From positions 1 to 64,000 of the forward strand of contig NZ_JAEPQA010000008.1 of the NCBI RefSeq assembly GCF_017640745.1: a stretch of 64,000 bases of DNA. The letters run 5' to 3'. The notes beneath the pieces were generated by a model. It worked only from the letters and a program-made list of their open reading frames with translations. It did not search any database and was not told the origin of the DNA. Source of the DNA: Nisaea sp. (GTDB lineage Bacteria > Pseudomonadota > Alphaproteobacteria > Thalassobaculales > Thalassobaculaceae). The position numbers and the translations under genes are program-made. The stretch's first letter is position 1, and each line of letters opens with the position of its first letter. Of the stretch, positions 25,976 through 34,582 are shown one piece after another.

Positions 25976-26620
25976 ATGACGATTGATCGTGGCGAAGCGC
26001 TCCGGACGCGCCTCGCAGCCTTGAAGGTGGTGCCGGTGATCCGGACACCGACCGCAGATCTCGCGATCCGCGCCTGCGAATGGCTGCTGGACGCGGGCAT
26101 GCAGACGCTGGAGCTGACCTTCACGACGCCAGATGCGCACCGCGTGATCGAGACCTTCGCCCGCACCGCGCCGAACGCCCTGATCGGTGCCGGCACGGTG
26201 CGCACGGCGGAACAGGCGAAAGCGGCGGCCGATGCCGGTGCCGCTTTCCTGGTTTCGCCGGGCGCCGCCGCCGGGGTCTCCGAAGCCGCCAAGGCGTTCG
26301 GCATTCCCTATCTGCCCGGCGCTGCCACGCCGAGCGAGGTCGAGGCACGCTGGGCAGAAGGGGCAACGGTGGTGAAGATCTTTCCGGCCAGGGAATGCGG
26401 AGGGCCCGGCTTCCTGAAGGCGGTGAAATCGGTCTATCCGGAGATCCCCCTCATGCCTACCGGCGGCGTCTCTCCCGAAACCGCGAAATCCTATCTCGAG
26501 GCAGGTGCGCTCTGCCTCGGCATGGGCGGCGAGCTGGTCTCGATCGCGGCCCTGAAGGCGAACGATCCCGCCCCGATCCGCGACGCCGTCGCCCGCGCTT
26601 TCGCCGCGGTCGCCTCATGA
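25976..26620 (+). CDS. eda: 2-dehydro-3-deoxy-phosphogluconate (KDPG) aldolase
   Basis: A 214-residue class I KDPG/KHG aldolase. The Schiff-base Lys lies in VVKIFPA, the catalytic Glu in LELTFTTP, and PTGGVSPE binds phosphate. It cleaves KDPG to pyruvate and glyceraldehyde 3-phosphate. Its last codon overlaps the start of the sugar kinase (ATGA), so the kinase makes the aldolase's substrate. No edd is near, which points to use of 2-keto-3-deoxygluconate from uronates rather than the full Entner-Doudoroff path. Confidence 0.92.
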   Translation: MTIDRGEALRTRLAALKVVPVIRTPTADLAIRACEWLLDAGMQTLELTFTTPDAHRVIETFARTAPNALIGAGTVRTAEQAKAAADAGAAFLVSPGAAAGVSEAAKAFGIPYLPGAATPSEVEARWAEGATVVKIFPARECGGPGFLKAVKSVYPEIPLMPTGGVSPETAKSYLEAGALCLGMGGELVSIAALKANDPAPIRDAVARAFAAVAS

Positions 26621-27537
26621 GCTCCTATCCGGACCTGCTCTGCCTCGGCGAGCCGATGCTGGAATTCAACCAGCAGCCGGACGGACGCTATCTCGCCGGC
26701 CACGGCGGCGACACCTCGAACGCAGCCATCGCGGCGGCCCGGCAGGGTGCTTCGGTCGGCTATCTCACTCGCATCGGGCGCGATCCCTTCGGCGAGAGCT
26801 TCCGGCAACTCTGGCAGGACGAAGGCATCGACATGCGCGGCGTCGAACTCACCGAGGATGGGCATACCGGGATCTATTTCGTCACCCACGGCCCCGCAGG
26901 GCACCAGTTCAGCTATTTCCGCGCCGGTTCCGCGGCCAGCCGCATGACTCCGGATTTCCTGCCACGCGAGATGATCCGCAGGGCGAAGATCCTGCACATG
27001 TCTGGAATAAGCCAGGCGATCTCCGCGAGCGCCGCCGACACCGTCTTCGCCGCCATCGCACTGGCGAAAGACGCCGGCGCGAAAGTCTCCTTCGACCCCA
27101 ACCTGCGCCTGAAGCTCTGGCCGCTGGGCCGCGCCCGCGCGGTGATCCACGCGGCGATGGCCGAGGCTGACATCGCCCTGCCGGGGCTCGATGACGCGGA
27201 GGCCCTGACCGGCCGGAACGATCCCGATGCGATCGCGGATTTCTATCTCGAGCTCGGTGCCGGGATCGTCGCGCTGACGCTCGGCGCCGAAGGCTGTCTC
27301 GTCGCCACGGCAGACGAGCGGCAGCGGATCCCGGGACGCCCGGTCGCGGCGAGAGACGCGACCGGCGCGGGCGATACCTTCGACGGCAGCTTCCTCGCGG
27401 AGTACCTAAGCACCGGCGATCCTTTCCGCGCAGCGCTCTACGCCAACGCAGCGGCGGCGCTCGCAACCCAGGGATATGGCGCCGTCGAGCCGATGCCGCG
27501 GCGCGAGAAGGTCGAGGCCCTGCTCGACCAGCACTGA
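26617..27537 (+). CDS. kdgK: PfkB-family sugar kinase, probable 2-keto-3-deoxygluconate kinase
   Basis: A 306-residue ribokinase-family kinase with the N-terminal GEPMLEFNQ and GGDTSNAAIAAARQG sugar-binding segments and the C-terminal PfkB signature DATGAGDTFDGSF, which holds the catalytic Asp. The ATGA overlap with eda and family resemblance make KDG kinase (KDG + ATP to KDPG) most likely. The frame extends far upstream, but only in the shadow of eda. Confidence 0.88.
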   Translation: MSSYPDLLCLGEPMLEFNQQPDGRYLAGHGGDTSNAAIAAARQGASVGYLTRIGRDPFGESFRQLWQDEGIDMRGVELTEDGHTGIYFVTHGPAGHQFSYFRAGSAASRMTPDFLPREMIRRAKILHMSGISQAISASAADTVFAAIALAKDAGAKVSFDPNLRLKLWPLGRARAVIHAAMAEADIALPGLDDAEALTGRNDPDAIADFYLELGAGIVALTLGAEGCLVATADERQRIPGRPVAARDATGAGDTFDGSFLAEYLSTGDPFRAALYANAAAALATQGYGAVEPMPRREKVEALLDQH

Positions 27538-27545
27538 AACTTGTA

Positions 27546-27561
27546 TAGACGATTAGGTCTA
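27546..27561. promoter_or_regulatory. Dyad operator candidate upstream of the phosphate transporter
   Basis: TAGAC, a 6-base spacer, then GTCTA, in an A+T-rich patch 9 bases after the kdgK stop and about 86 bases before the pit ATG. The same half-sites appear in the dyad before the nitroreductase gene at 18754. It could be a TetR- or GntR-type operator, or chance. Confidence 0.3.
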
Positions 27562-27647
27562 CACGGCGCGGGTCCGCTTCCGCTACACTCTGATCCGATC
27601 ACGCCCGCTTTGCGTTTGTTGATCGATACGCATCACGGATCATAGGC

Positions 27648-29084
27648 ATGCAAAGCGACAGCACAGCGCCCGAAGCGCCTCCCGGACGGACGCTGCTTCT
27701 CGGCGGCCCACGTCACCCGCCCGTTCTCCCGCCGGTCCAGCTTTTCCTGGTCTCGCTCGCGCTGGCCTGCGTCGCGGCCCTACTCGGCTATCTGAACGGA
27801 ACGCCTGAAGACGCTGTCCTCGCCGCCGCCGTCGCGCTGCTTGGCGGATACATGGCGGCCAATATCGGCGCCAACGACGTCGCCAATTCCGTCGCGCCGC
27901 TGGTTGGCGCGCGCGCCCTGCCCCTCGGCACCGCGTTGCTGCTCGCGGCCGGAGCCGAGATCGCCGGCGCCCTTTTCGCCGGTGACCATATCGTCGGCCG
28001 CATCGCCTTCCGGATCGTCGACCCGGAACAGGTGCGCGATCCGGTCGGCTTCGTGTACGGCATGGCAGCGGCGCTCGCCGGCGCAGCGCTCTGGGTCAAT
28101 GCGGCGAATTTCATCCGGGCGCCGATTTCCACCACCCATGCGGTCATCGGCGGCATCGTCGGCGTCGGACTCTTCGCGCTCGGCGCCAGCGCCATCGCCT
28201 GGGGCGAGATTGCCGCCATCACGCTCGGCTGGTTCGTCTCGCCGGTGACGAGCGCGCTCGCCGCGATCGCCATCCTGGCTTTCCTTCAGCGCGAACTGCT
28301 GGACGTCCAGAACAAGGTCCGCGCCGCGCGGACCTGGATCCCGATCCTCGTCGCGGCGATGGCCGCGCTGTTTTCGTTCTTCCTCATAAACAAGGGGCTG
28401 GTGAATGTCTGGCACCCGACCACGCCCGTTCTGGCGACCACGGTCCTTGCGGCCTTTGTCGGCACTCTGGTTCTGGCCGGCCCCTATATCCGCCGCGCGT
28501 CGATGGGGCTCGCGAACCGCGCCCAGACCGTACGCAAGCTGTTCCGCGTGCCGCTCATCGCCGCCGGCGGCTTCCTCGCCTTCGCCCACGGCGCCAACGA
28601 CATCGCCAATATCGCCGGGCCGGTCACCGCGATCCTGCATGTCCAGGCGACCGCGGACCTAGACCTTGCACCGGACATTCCGTTCTGGGTCTTCCTGCTC
28701 GGCGCGCTCGGGCTCGCGGCCGGTCTGACGCTTTTCGGCGGCGGCATGGTCCGGATGGTCGCGACACGCATCACCAAGATCAACCCGGTTCGCGCCTACG
28801 CCGTCGCCATGGCGACGGCGGCGACAGTAACCGCCGCCTCCTGGATCGGCCTGCCCGTCAGCACCACCCAGATCGCTGTCGGCGCGATCTTCGGCATCGG
28901 TTTCTACCGCGAGTTCCGCGCCCGCAAGGAGCAGGAGATCAAGGAGAATGCGGAACCGAAACGGCCGAGGCGCCTGATCCGCCGCGGCGACGCCCTGCGC
29001 ATCGTCGTCGCCTGGACCATAACCTTCCCCGCATCAGCTATGATTTCAGGTCTGCTCTACTGGCTGATTGTTCACGTTCTCTGA
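27648..29084 (+). CDS. pit: Inorganic phosphate transporter, PiT family
   Basis: A 478-residue membrane protein with the duplicated PiT signature: GANDVANSVAPLVGA in the N-terminal half and GANDIANIAGPV in the C-terminal half, plus paired PISTTHAV and PVSTTQIA segments. These are the binding sites for metal-phosphate in H+ or Na+ coupled uptake. About 11-12 helices; a short cytosolic charged loop lies near residue 430. No PhoU-like (DUF47) partner is adjacent. Probably monocistronic. Confidence 0.92.
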   Translation: MQSDSTAPEAPPGRTLLLGGPRHPPVLPPVQLFLVSLALACVAALLGYLNGTPEDAVLAAAVALLGGYMAANIGANDVANSVAPLVGARALPLGTALLLAAGAEIAGALFAGDHIVGRIAFRIVDPEQVRDPVGFVYGMAAALAGAALWVNAANFIRAPISTTHAVIGGIVGVGLFALGASAIAWGEIAAITLGWFVSPVTSALAAIAILAFLQRELLDVQNKVRAARTWIPILVAAMAALFSFFLINKGLVNVWHPTTPVLATTVLAAFVGTLVLAGPYIRRASMGLANRAQTVRKLFRVPLIAAGGFLAFAHGANDIANIAGPVTAILHVQATADLDLAPDIPFWVFLLGALGLAAGLTLFGGGMVRMVATRITKINPVRAYAVAMATAATVTAASWIGLPVSTTQIAVGAIFGIGFYREFRARKEQEIKENAEPKRPRRLIRRGDALRIVVAWTITFPASAMISGLLYWLIVHVL

Positions 29085-29166
29085 CCGCCCGCACCTTGCC
29101 GGGACGGGCGTTTCTGTCGATCATGTCTGCAGTCCTTCCTGCCGCGCGTCCCGGAGTTCCCAGACC

Positions 29167-30183
29167 ATGCTGCCCAAAGTCCTTCTGATCGGCCACCTCT
29201 ACCACCCCGATGGAGAGGCGCATCTCGCGTCGCGCGCGGACCTGACGGTGCTGCCGAAGCCGGAACGGGCGGAGCTGCTCGAAGCCGCGCGGACCGCGCA
29301 GGCGATCAGCCCGCGCTATCCGAACCTTACCGACGCCGAGGTTATCGACGCTGCCGAGGACCTGGTCATCATCCATACCTCCGGACGCGGCACAGATGCA
29401 GTCGATGTCGAAGCGGCGACCCGGCGCGGCGTGGTGGTCTGCAACAATCCGGGCTTCGGCAAGGTCCCTGTCTCGGAGCACGCGCTCTTCATGCTGCTCG
29501 GCCTCTCGCGGCACGGACGGGAGCACGATGCGATGATGCGTGCGGGGAAAGGCTGGCAGGAGCGACTGCAGAAGCACAACACGATCCGGGACCTGCAGGA
29601 CGGCGTGCTCGGGATCGTCGGGCTCGGACAGATCGGCACCGAGATGGCCAGGAAATGCGCTGCCGCCTTCAACATGACGGTGCTGGCCTACGACCCCTAT
29701 GTGTCGGAGGAGCATGCCGCCAGCGTCGGCGCCACGCTCTGCCCGACGCTGGAAGAGGTGCTGTCGCGTGCCGACTATGTCTCGGTCCATGCCGAACTCA
29801 ACGACGAGACCCGGCACATGTTCAACGAGACGACGATCCGGCAGATGCAGCCGCATGCCTGCCTCGTGAACACAGCGCGTGGCAAGATCGTCTCCCAGGA
29901 CGCCCTCCTGAAGGCACTGACCGAGGGCTGGATCCGCGCCGCTGCGCTGGATGTCTACGAGGTCGAGCCGGTCGGTTCGGACAATCCGCTGCTTGCGCTG
30001 GACAATCTTCTGCTCTCTCCGCATGTCGGCGGGCTGACACAGAGCTTCATGTCCGGCAGCGCCATGGCGGTGGCGACCAAGATGCTCCAGGCACTCTCCG
30101 GAGAGCGCCCGGAAGACATCGTGAACCCGGAAGCCTGGGAGCCGGCGAAACAGCGCGCCATGAGACTGCTCTCCGGCGGCTGA
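29167..30183 (+). CDS. D-isomer-specific 2-hydroxyacid dehydrogenase
   Basis: A 338-residue NAD(P)-dependent dehydrogenase with the dinucleotide fold GLGQIGTEMA near residue 142, catalytic Arg in NTARGKIV, Glu in DVYEVEP and His in LSPHVGG. It resembles phosphoglycerate dehydrogenase-like and hydroxypyruvate reductase-like enzymes without the ACT domain. The start has GGAG 10 bases upstream. Co-directional with pit (82 bases) and convergent with the RND gene (6 bases). Substrate unknown. Confidence 0.88.
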   Translation: MLPKVLLIGHLYHPDGEAHLASRADLTVLPKPERAELLEAARTAQAISPRYPNLTDAEVIDAAEDLVIIHTSGRGTDAVDVEAATRRGVVVCNNPGFGKVPVSEHALFMLLGLSRHGREHDAMMRAGKGWQERLQKHNTIRDLQDGVLGIVGLGQIGTEMARKCAAAFNMTVLAYDPYVSEEHAASVGATLCPTLEEVLSRADYVSVHAELNDETRHMFNETTIRQMQPHACLVNTARGKIVSQDALLKALTEGWIRAAALDVYEVEPVGSDNPLLALDNLLLSPHVGGLTQSFMSGSAMAVATKMLQALSGERPEDIVNPEAWEPAKQRAMRLLSGG

Positions 30184-30189
30184 CCCCAA

Positions 30190-33100
30190 CTATTCGGCGG
30201 GCTGCTCCTCGGCCTCGGCGATGTCCGGGATGTGTTTCGCTTCGGACATTTCCTTCTCCAGCTTGCCGGCCGCATCCGCCCGGGCGGAGGAGAGCCGGGC
30301 AAGCACGACATAGAGAACCGGCGTCAGATAGAGCGTGAAGACCGCCGCCAGGCCCAGACCGCCAAACACAACCCAGCCGATCGCGCTTCGCGCCTCGGCG
30401 CCGGGACCGGAGCTGAGGATCAACGGCAGGCCGCCGAGGACGGTCGAGACCATGGTCATGGCGATCGGACGCAGGCGGACCAGTGCGGCGCGCTCCGCCG
30501 CCTGCCGGACGGAGAAACCGCGATCGCGCAGCTGGTCGGCGAACTCGACCATGAGAATGCCGTTCTTCGCCATCAGCCCGATCATCATCACGAGACCGAT
30601 CTGGCTGTAGATATTTACCGAGGTGCCTGTCAGCAGCAGGGCATAGATCGCGGCAGCGATTCCGAAGGGAACGGTCAGCACCACGATGGCGGCGCTGGTC
30701 ACGCTCTCGAACTGGGCGATCAGGACGAGGAAGACAACGATGATCGCGATGCCGTAGGTGATCGCGACCTCGTGGCTGGTCTCCTCCAGCGCTTCCGCCT
30801 CGCCGAGCAGGATCAGGCTGACGTCGCCGGGCAGGATCTCGTCGGCGAGCGCTTCTATATCGCGGACGGCGTCGCCAAGTGCCATGCCCGGCTTCAGGTC
30901 CGCGTCGATCTCCACCGCACGGCGCTGGACATGACGGTCGAGTTCCGCCGCGACGCCCTCTTCCTTCAGGGTGACGAGGCTGGAGATCGGGATCAGCTTT
31001 CCCCTGTCGGTGCGGACATAGAGATTGATCAGGTCGGTCGGATCGTTGATCGCCCCGCCGATCGCCTCCAGCCGGATCGGGATCGTCTCGTCGCGCACGT
31101 TCAGGTCGGCGACTTCGAGCCCGTCGATATTGACCTGCAGCACATCGGCCAGATCGTCGAGATTGACCCCGAGGTCCGAGGCCCGACGCCGGTCGATATT
31201 GACGGAGAGCTGCGGCTGGGTCGGCTGGTAGGAGATCCGGACATCGGACAGGTTCGGCAGGCGGTCCTCGATCGCCCGCGCCAGCTGTTTCGAAACCTCG
31301 AAGAGGCGCAGATAGTCGTTGCCGACCAGTGCGACCTCGACACCGCCGCCGGCGGACCGCAGGTTGAGGCTGTTCGGGCTGTAGACCCGCATCCGCATGC
31401 CGGGGATCTGGTTCAGTTTGCGCCGGATCTCCGACATGATTTCCTGCTGCGAGCGCGTGCGCTCTTCCCACGGCGCGAGCGGGGCAGAGATATAGACCCG
31501 GTTCAGGTCCCAGCGTCCGACAACAGTGTAGACCGAGGTGATTTCGCCGCTCTCGACATAAGGCTGCAGCACCGCCTCCATCAGGTCGGCCTGCTTGTTG
31601 CTGTATTCGAGGCCGACACCGTCCGGACCGGTGCCCATGATGTAGATCCGGCCCCGGTCTTCGGAGGGCAGCAGTTCCTGGTCGAGCGCCTTGAAGGTGA
31701 ACCATGCACCGGCGGCGATCCCGAGAGACACCGCGATGACGATGACCGGAACGGACAGGGTCGCCCTGAGCGTGGCCCCGTAGAGCCGCGCCAACATGTC
31801 ACCGATCCGTCCCATGAAGGTGCGCAGCCCGAGCCTGTCCTCCCCTCTCGCGGCAAGCCGGGCCGAAAGAGCGGGCACGAGGGTGAGGGCGACGAAGGAC
31901 GAGATCAGTACCGCGATGGCGAGCACGAAACCGAATTCGCGGAACAGCCGCCCCGCCGTACTGGGCAGAAAGGAAATCGGCACGAAGACGGAAATCAGGG
32001 TCGCGGTGGTCGCGACGACGGCGAAGAACACCTGGCGGGTGCCGAGCACCGCCGCAGCACGGCCGCCGAGCCCCTGGGCCCGCCGTCGCTGGATGTTCTC
32101 CAGCACGACGATGCTGTCGTCGACGATCAGGCCGGTCGCAAGGACGAGGGCGAGCAGAGTCAGGATGTTGATCGAGAAGCCGAAGGCCCAGATCGCCGCG
32201 ACGGAACCGATCAGCGCCACCGGAATGGCGATGCAAGGCACCAGGGTCGCCGCCGGCGACCCGAGAAAGACCCAGAGCGTGACGATCACGATGAGCACCG
32301 CCAGCAGCAGGGTGAACAGGACCTCAGAGACCGAGCCTTCGATGAACAGCGCATCGTCGGAGGTGACCATCACCTCGATCGTATCGAAGCGCTTGTTGAG
32401 GGCGGCGACCGCCTTGTGGACGGCCTTCGAGATCTCGATCGTGTTGGACTGCGCCTGCCGCACGATGCCGAGACCGATCGTCTCCTCACCATTGACGCGG
32501 ACGAGGCTCTCCGGATCTTCCGGTCCAAAGAAGACCTGCGCCACGTCGCCGACACGGACGGCACCGCGGATGATGATATCCTCGACCTCCTTCGCCGATT
32601 CCACCGTTGCGTTGGCGCGTACCAGCAATTCCTGGTCGAGCGATGCGAAGCTGCCGGCCGGAATGTCGAAGGGCGCGTTCTCCAGCGCCCCGATGACATC
32701 GGCGATGGAGAGCGCGAAGGCGCTCAGACGCATCGGATCGAGCACCACGCGCAGCAGCCGCGCGCGTTCGCCGTAGAGGTTCACGTCGGCCACGCCGTCG
32801 ATCGAGATCAGTTCCGGAATCACGTCGTTCTCGACGATCCGGGTCAGATCGTCATCCCTCAGACCATGTCCGGAGACCGCGAGCTGCATGATCGGGCTGG
32901 CATCCGCATCGGCCTTGATCACCGTCAGCTGCTCGACATTCTCCGGCAGTTCCCGCTGTACCCGGCTGACCGCCTCGCGCACGTCAGAGGCCGCGACGTC
33001 GAGATCGGCGGAGGGGCTGAATTCGGCATGCAGGCGGAAATTGTTCTCCTCGCTGGAGGAGCGGATGCGCTGCACCCCGTTGACCCGGGCGACCGCGCCC

Positions 33101-33330
33101 TCGACGAGGCTGGTCACCTCGCTGTCCATGGTCTCCGGGGAGGCGCCGTCGAGGATGCCCCGCACCGAGACGATCGGCCGGTCCACGTTCGGCAGCTCGC
33201 GCACCTCGACCGCCAGAATGGCGGCGACGCCGGCAAGCGCGATCAGCAGGTTCAGCACCAGCGCCAGCCACGGACGCCGGACACTGAGAGACGGGAGATC
33301 GTTCTCGGAACCGCCGCCGCCGGGAATCAT
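30190..33330 (-). CDS. RND multidrug efflux transporter, HAE1 family
   Basis: A 1046-residue inner-membrane pump with the RND layout: TM1, a large periplasmic loop, TM2-7, a second periplasmic loop, TM8-12. The proton-relay acidic pair is present in TM4 (LIVDDSIVVLENI) and the TM10 Lys in MAKNGILMVEFA. Its start overlaps the adaptor gene stop by 4 bases (ATGA). No TolC-like gene is nearby, so it would share an outer-membrane channel encoded elsewhere. The C-terminal 40 residues are acidic and cytosolic. Confidence 0.93.
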   Translation of the reverse strand: MIPGGGGSENDLPSLSVRRPWLALVLNLLIALAGVAAILAVEVRELPNVDRPIVSVRGILDGASPETMDSEVTSLVEGAVARVNGVQRIRSSSEENNFRLHAEFSPSADLDVAASDVREAVSRVQRELPENVEQLTVIKADADASPIMQLAVSGHGLRDDDLTRIVENDVIPELISIDGVADVNLYGERARLLRVVLDPMRLSAFALSIADVIGALENAPFDIPAGSFASLDQELLVRANATVESAKEVEDIIIRGAVRVGDVAQVFFGPEDPESLVRVNGEETIGLGIVRQAQSNTIEISKAVHKAVAALNKRFDTIEVMVTSDDALFIEGSVSEVLFTLLLAVLIVIVTLWVFLGSPAATLVPCIAIPVALIGSVAAIWAFGFSINILTLLALVLATGLIVDDSIVVLENIQRRRAQGLGGRAAAVLGTRQVFFAVVATTATLISVFVPISFLPSTAGRLFREFGFVLAIAVLISSFVALTLVPALSARLAARGEDRLGLRTFMGRIGDMLARLYGATLRATLSVPVIVIAVSLGIAAGAWFTFKALDQELLPSEDRGRIYIMGTGPDGVGLEYSNKQADLMEAVLQPYVESGEITSVYTVVGRWDLNRVYISAPLAPWEERTRSQQEIMSEIRRKLNQIPGMRMRVYSPNSLNLRSAGGGVEVALVGNDYLRLFEVSKQLARAIEDRLPNLSDVRISYQPTQPQLSVNIDRRRASDLGVNLDDLADVLQVNIDGLEVADLNVRDETIPIRLEAIGGAINDPTDLINLYVRTDRGKLIPISSLVTLKEEGVAAELDRHVQRRAVEIDADLKPGMALGDAVRDIEALADEILPGDVSLILLGEAEALEETSHEVAITYGIAIIVVFLVLIAQFESVTSAAIVVLTVPFGIAAAIYALLLTGTSVNIYSQIGLVMMIGLMAKNGILMVEFADQLRDRGFSVRQAAERAALVRLRPIAMTMVSTVLGGLPLILSSGPGAEARSAIGWVVFGGLGLAAVFTLYLTPVLYVVLARLSSARADAAGKLEKEMSEAKHIPDIAEAEEQPAE

Positions 33331-34451
33331 GATGTGGTCGCGTCCTTGTGCGCCTTGACCGGAGCTCGGTCCGGGCCGTTATCGGGAAGGATCTCGACCT
33401 TGGTGCCCTGACGCATACGGTGCAGCCCCTGGGTCACGACTTTATCGCCTTCGGAGAAGCCCGCATCTACGAGGACTGTCGCGCCCTGCCGCTGCACGAT
33501 CGAGACCGGCAGGCGCCGGGCGGTTCCGTCGGAGACGGCCCAGACGAAGGACCCGTCGCCGCCCCACTGGATCGCGACTTCGGGAATGCTGGCACGGGTC
33601 TGCCCCTCGACATCCAGCGTCACGCGGAAGCTCATGCCGGGCCGGAGACTGTCATCCGGGTTGGGAATGCGGGCGCGGACCACGAAGGTCCGGGTCTCCT
33701 CGTCGATCCGGCTGCCGATATCGTAGATCACGCCGCCTTCGATCGGCGCGGTGTCGCCGGTCCATAGCGCGAGCCTGACCGGATCGCCGACCTTGAGCCT
33801 GCCGAGCAGCCCCTCCGGCACTTCGAAGCGGACCAGGAGCGTCGAGCGGTCGTCGAGCACGGCGATTTCCGTGTTGGTATCGACCCGGTCGCCGATCTCG
33901 ATATCGGTCATGCCGATCCGTCCCGAGAAAGGCGCGAGCAGGAAGCGGTCCTGCAGCGCGATCTCGGCCTGCTCCAGATCGATCTTCGCCGCGTCGAGCG
34001 CAGTGATCGCATCGTCGAGTGCGGCCTGTGTCGAGGCGCCGCTGCCGCGCAGCTTGCTTAAGCGTTCCGCGACCCGCTGGGCCGCCTCGAGCCGGACCCG
34101 CGCCAGCTCGACCGCCAGGGTTTCGCTCTTGCGCTCAAGCTCGAGCAGCACCTGCCCCTTGGAAACCTCGCCGTCGGTCTTGAGCGCGGTCGCGGTGACG
34201 CGTCCGTTGGCCACCGTGTGGAGTCGCGCCGACTGATAGGCGCGGGCCGTGCCCACCGCCTCGGTCCGCAGGCGCTCCTTCACGAATTCAACATCCGCCA
34301 CCACGACGGCCGCGGCCTGCTCCCGCTTATTGCCGGAGGACGCCTCGCCCGCCTCGTTCGTCAAACCGAAATACGGCCCGAGATAAGTCCATCCGCCGAC
34401 CAGCAGGACGGCGGCAAAGACCACCACAAGCAATTGACGCCAGATACTCAT
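33327..34451 (-). CDS. RND efflux periplasmic adaptor (membrane fusion protein)
   Basis: A 374-residue MFP: an N-terminal membrane anchor (about 6-26), a lipoyl/barrel-sandwich half (VANGRVTATALKTDGEVSKGQVLLEL), an alpha-hairpin (about 110-165), the second lipoyl half (FLLAPFSGRIGM), then beta-barrel and membrane-proximal domains. Partner of the overlapping RND pump. ATG preferred over a TTG 18 bases upstream because the anchor follows it directly. Confidence 0.92.
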   Translation of the reverse strand: MSIWRQLLVVVFAAVLLVGGWTYLGPYFGLTNEAGEASSGNKREQAAAVVVADVEFVKERLRTEAVGTARAYQSARLHTVANGRVTATALKTDGEVSKGQVLLELERKSETLAVELARVRLEAAQRVAERLSKLRGSGASTQAALDDAITALDAAKIDLEQAEIALQDRFLLAPFSGRIGMTDIEIGDRVDTNTEIAVLDDRSTLLVRFEVPEGLLGRLKVGDPVRLALWTGDTAPIEGGVIYDIGSRIDEETRTFVVRARIPNPDDSLRPGMSFRVTLDVEGQTRASIPEVAIQWGGDGSFVWAVSDGTARRLPVSIVQRQGATVLVDAGFSEGDKVVTQGLHRMRQGTKVEILPDNGPDRAPVKAHKDATTS

Positions 34452-34582
34452 CGGCACGGCCCCGCACAAACTTCCGCTAAGAGTGGAAACGTTTGAAAGA
34501 GTGTAATCCGTCGCGGTTTAAAGTCTATCGGACGAAAAAATATTCGTGGAAAACCTTCGGGGCGCCGAAACCTGCGCGATCG

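Noticed and set aside
30232-33411. A plus-strand open frame of about 1,059 codons opposite the RND pump gene
   Set aside because: Antisense shadow in high-G+C DNA; composition dominated by Arg, Asp, His and Gly without domains, while the minus strand encodes a full RND transporter.
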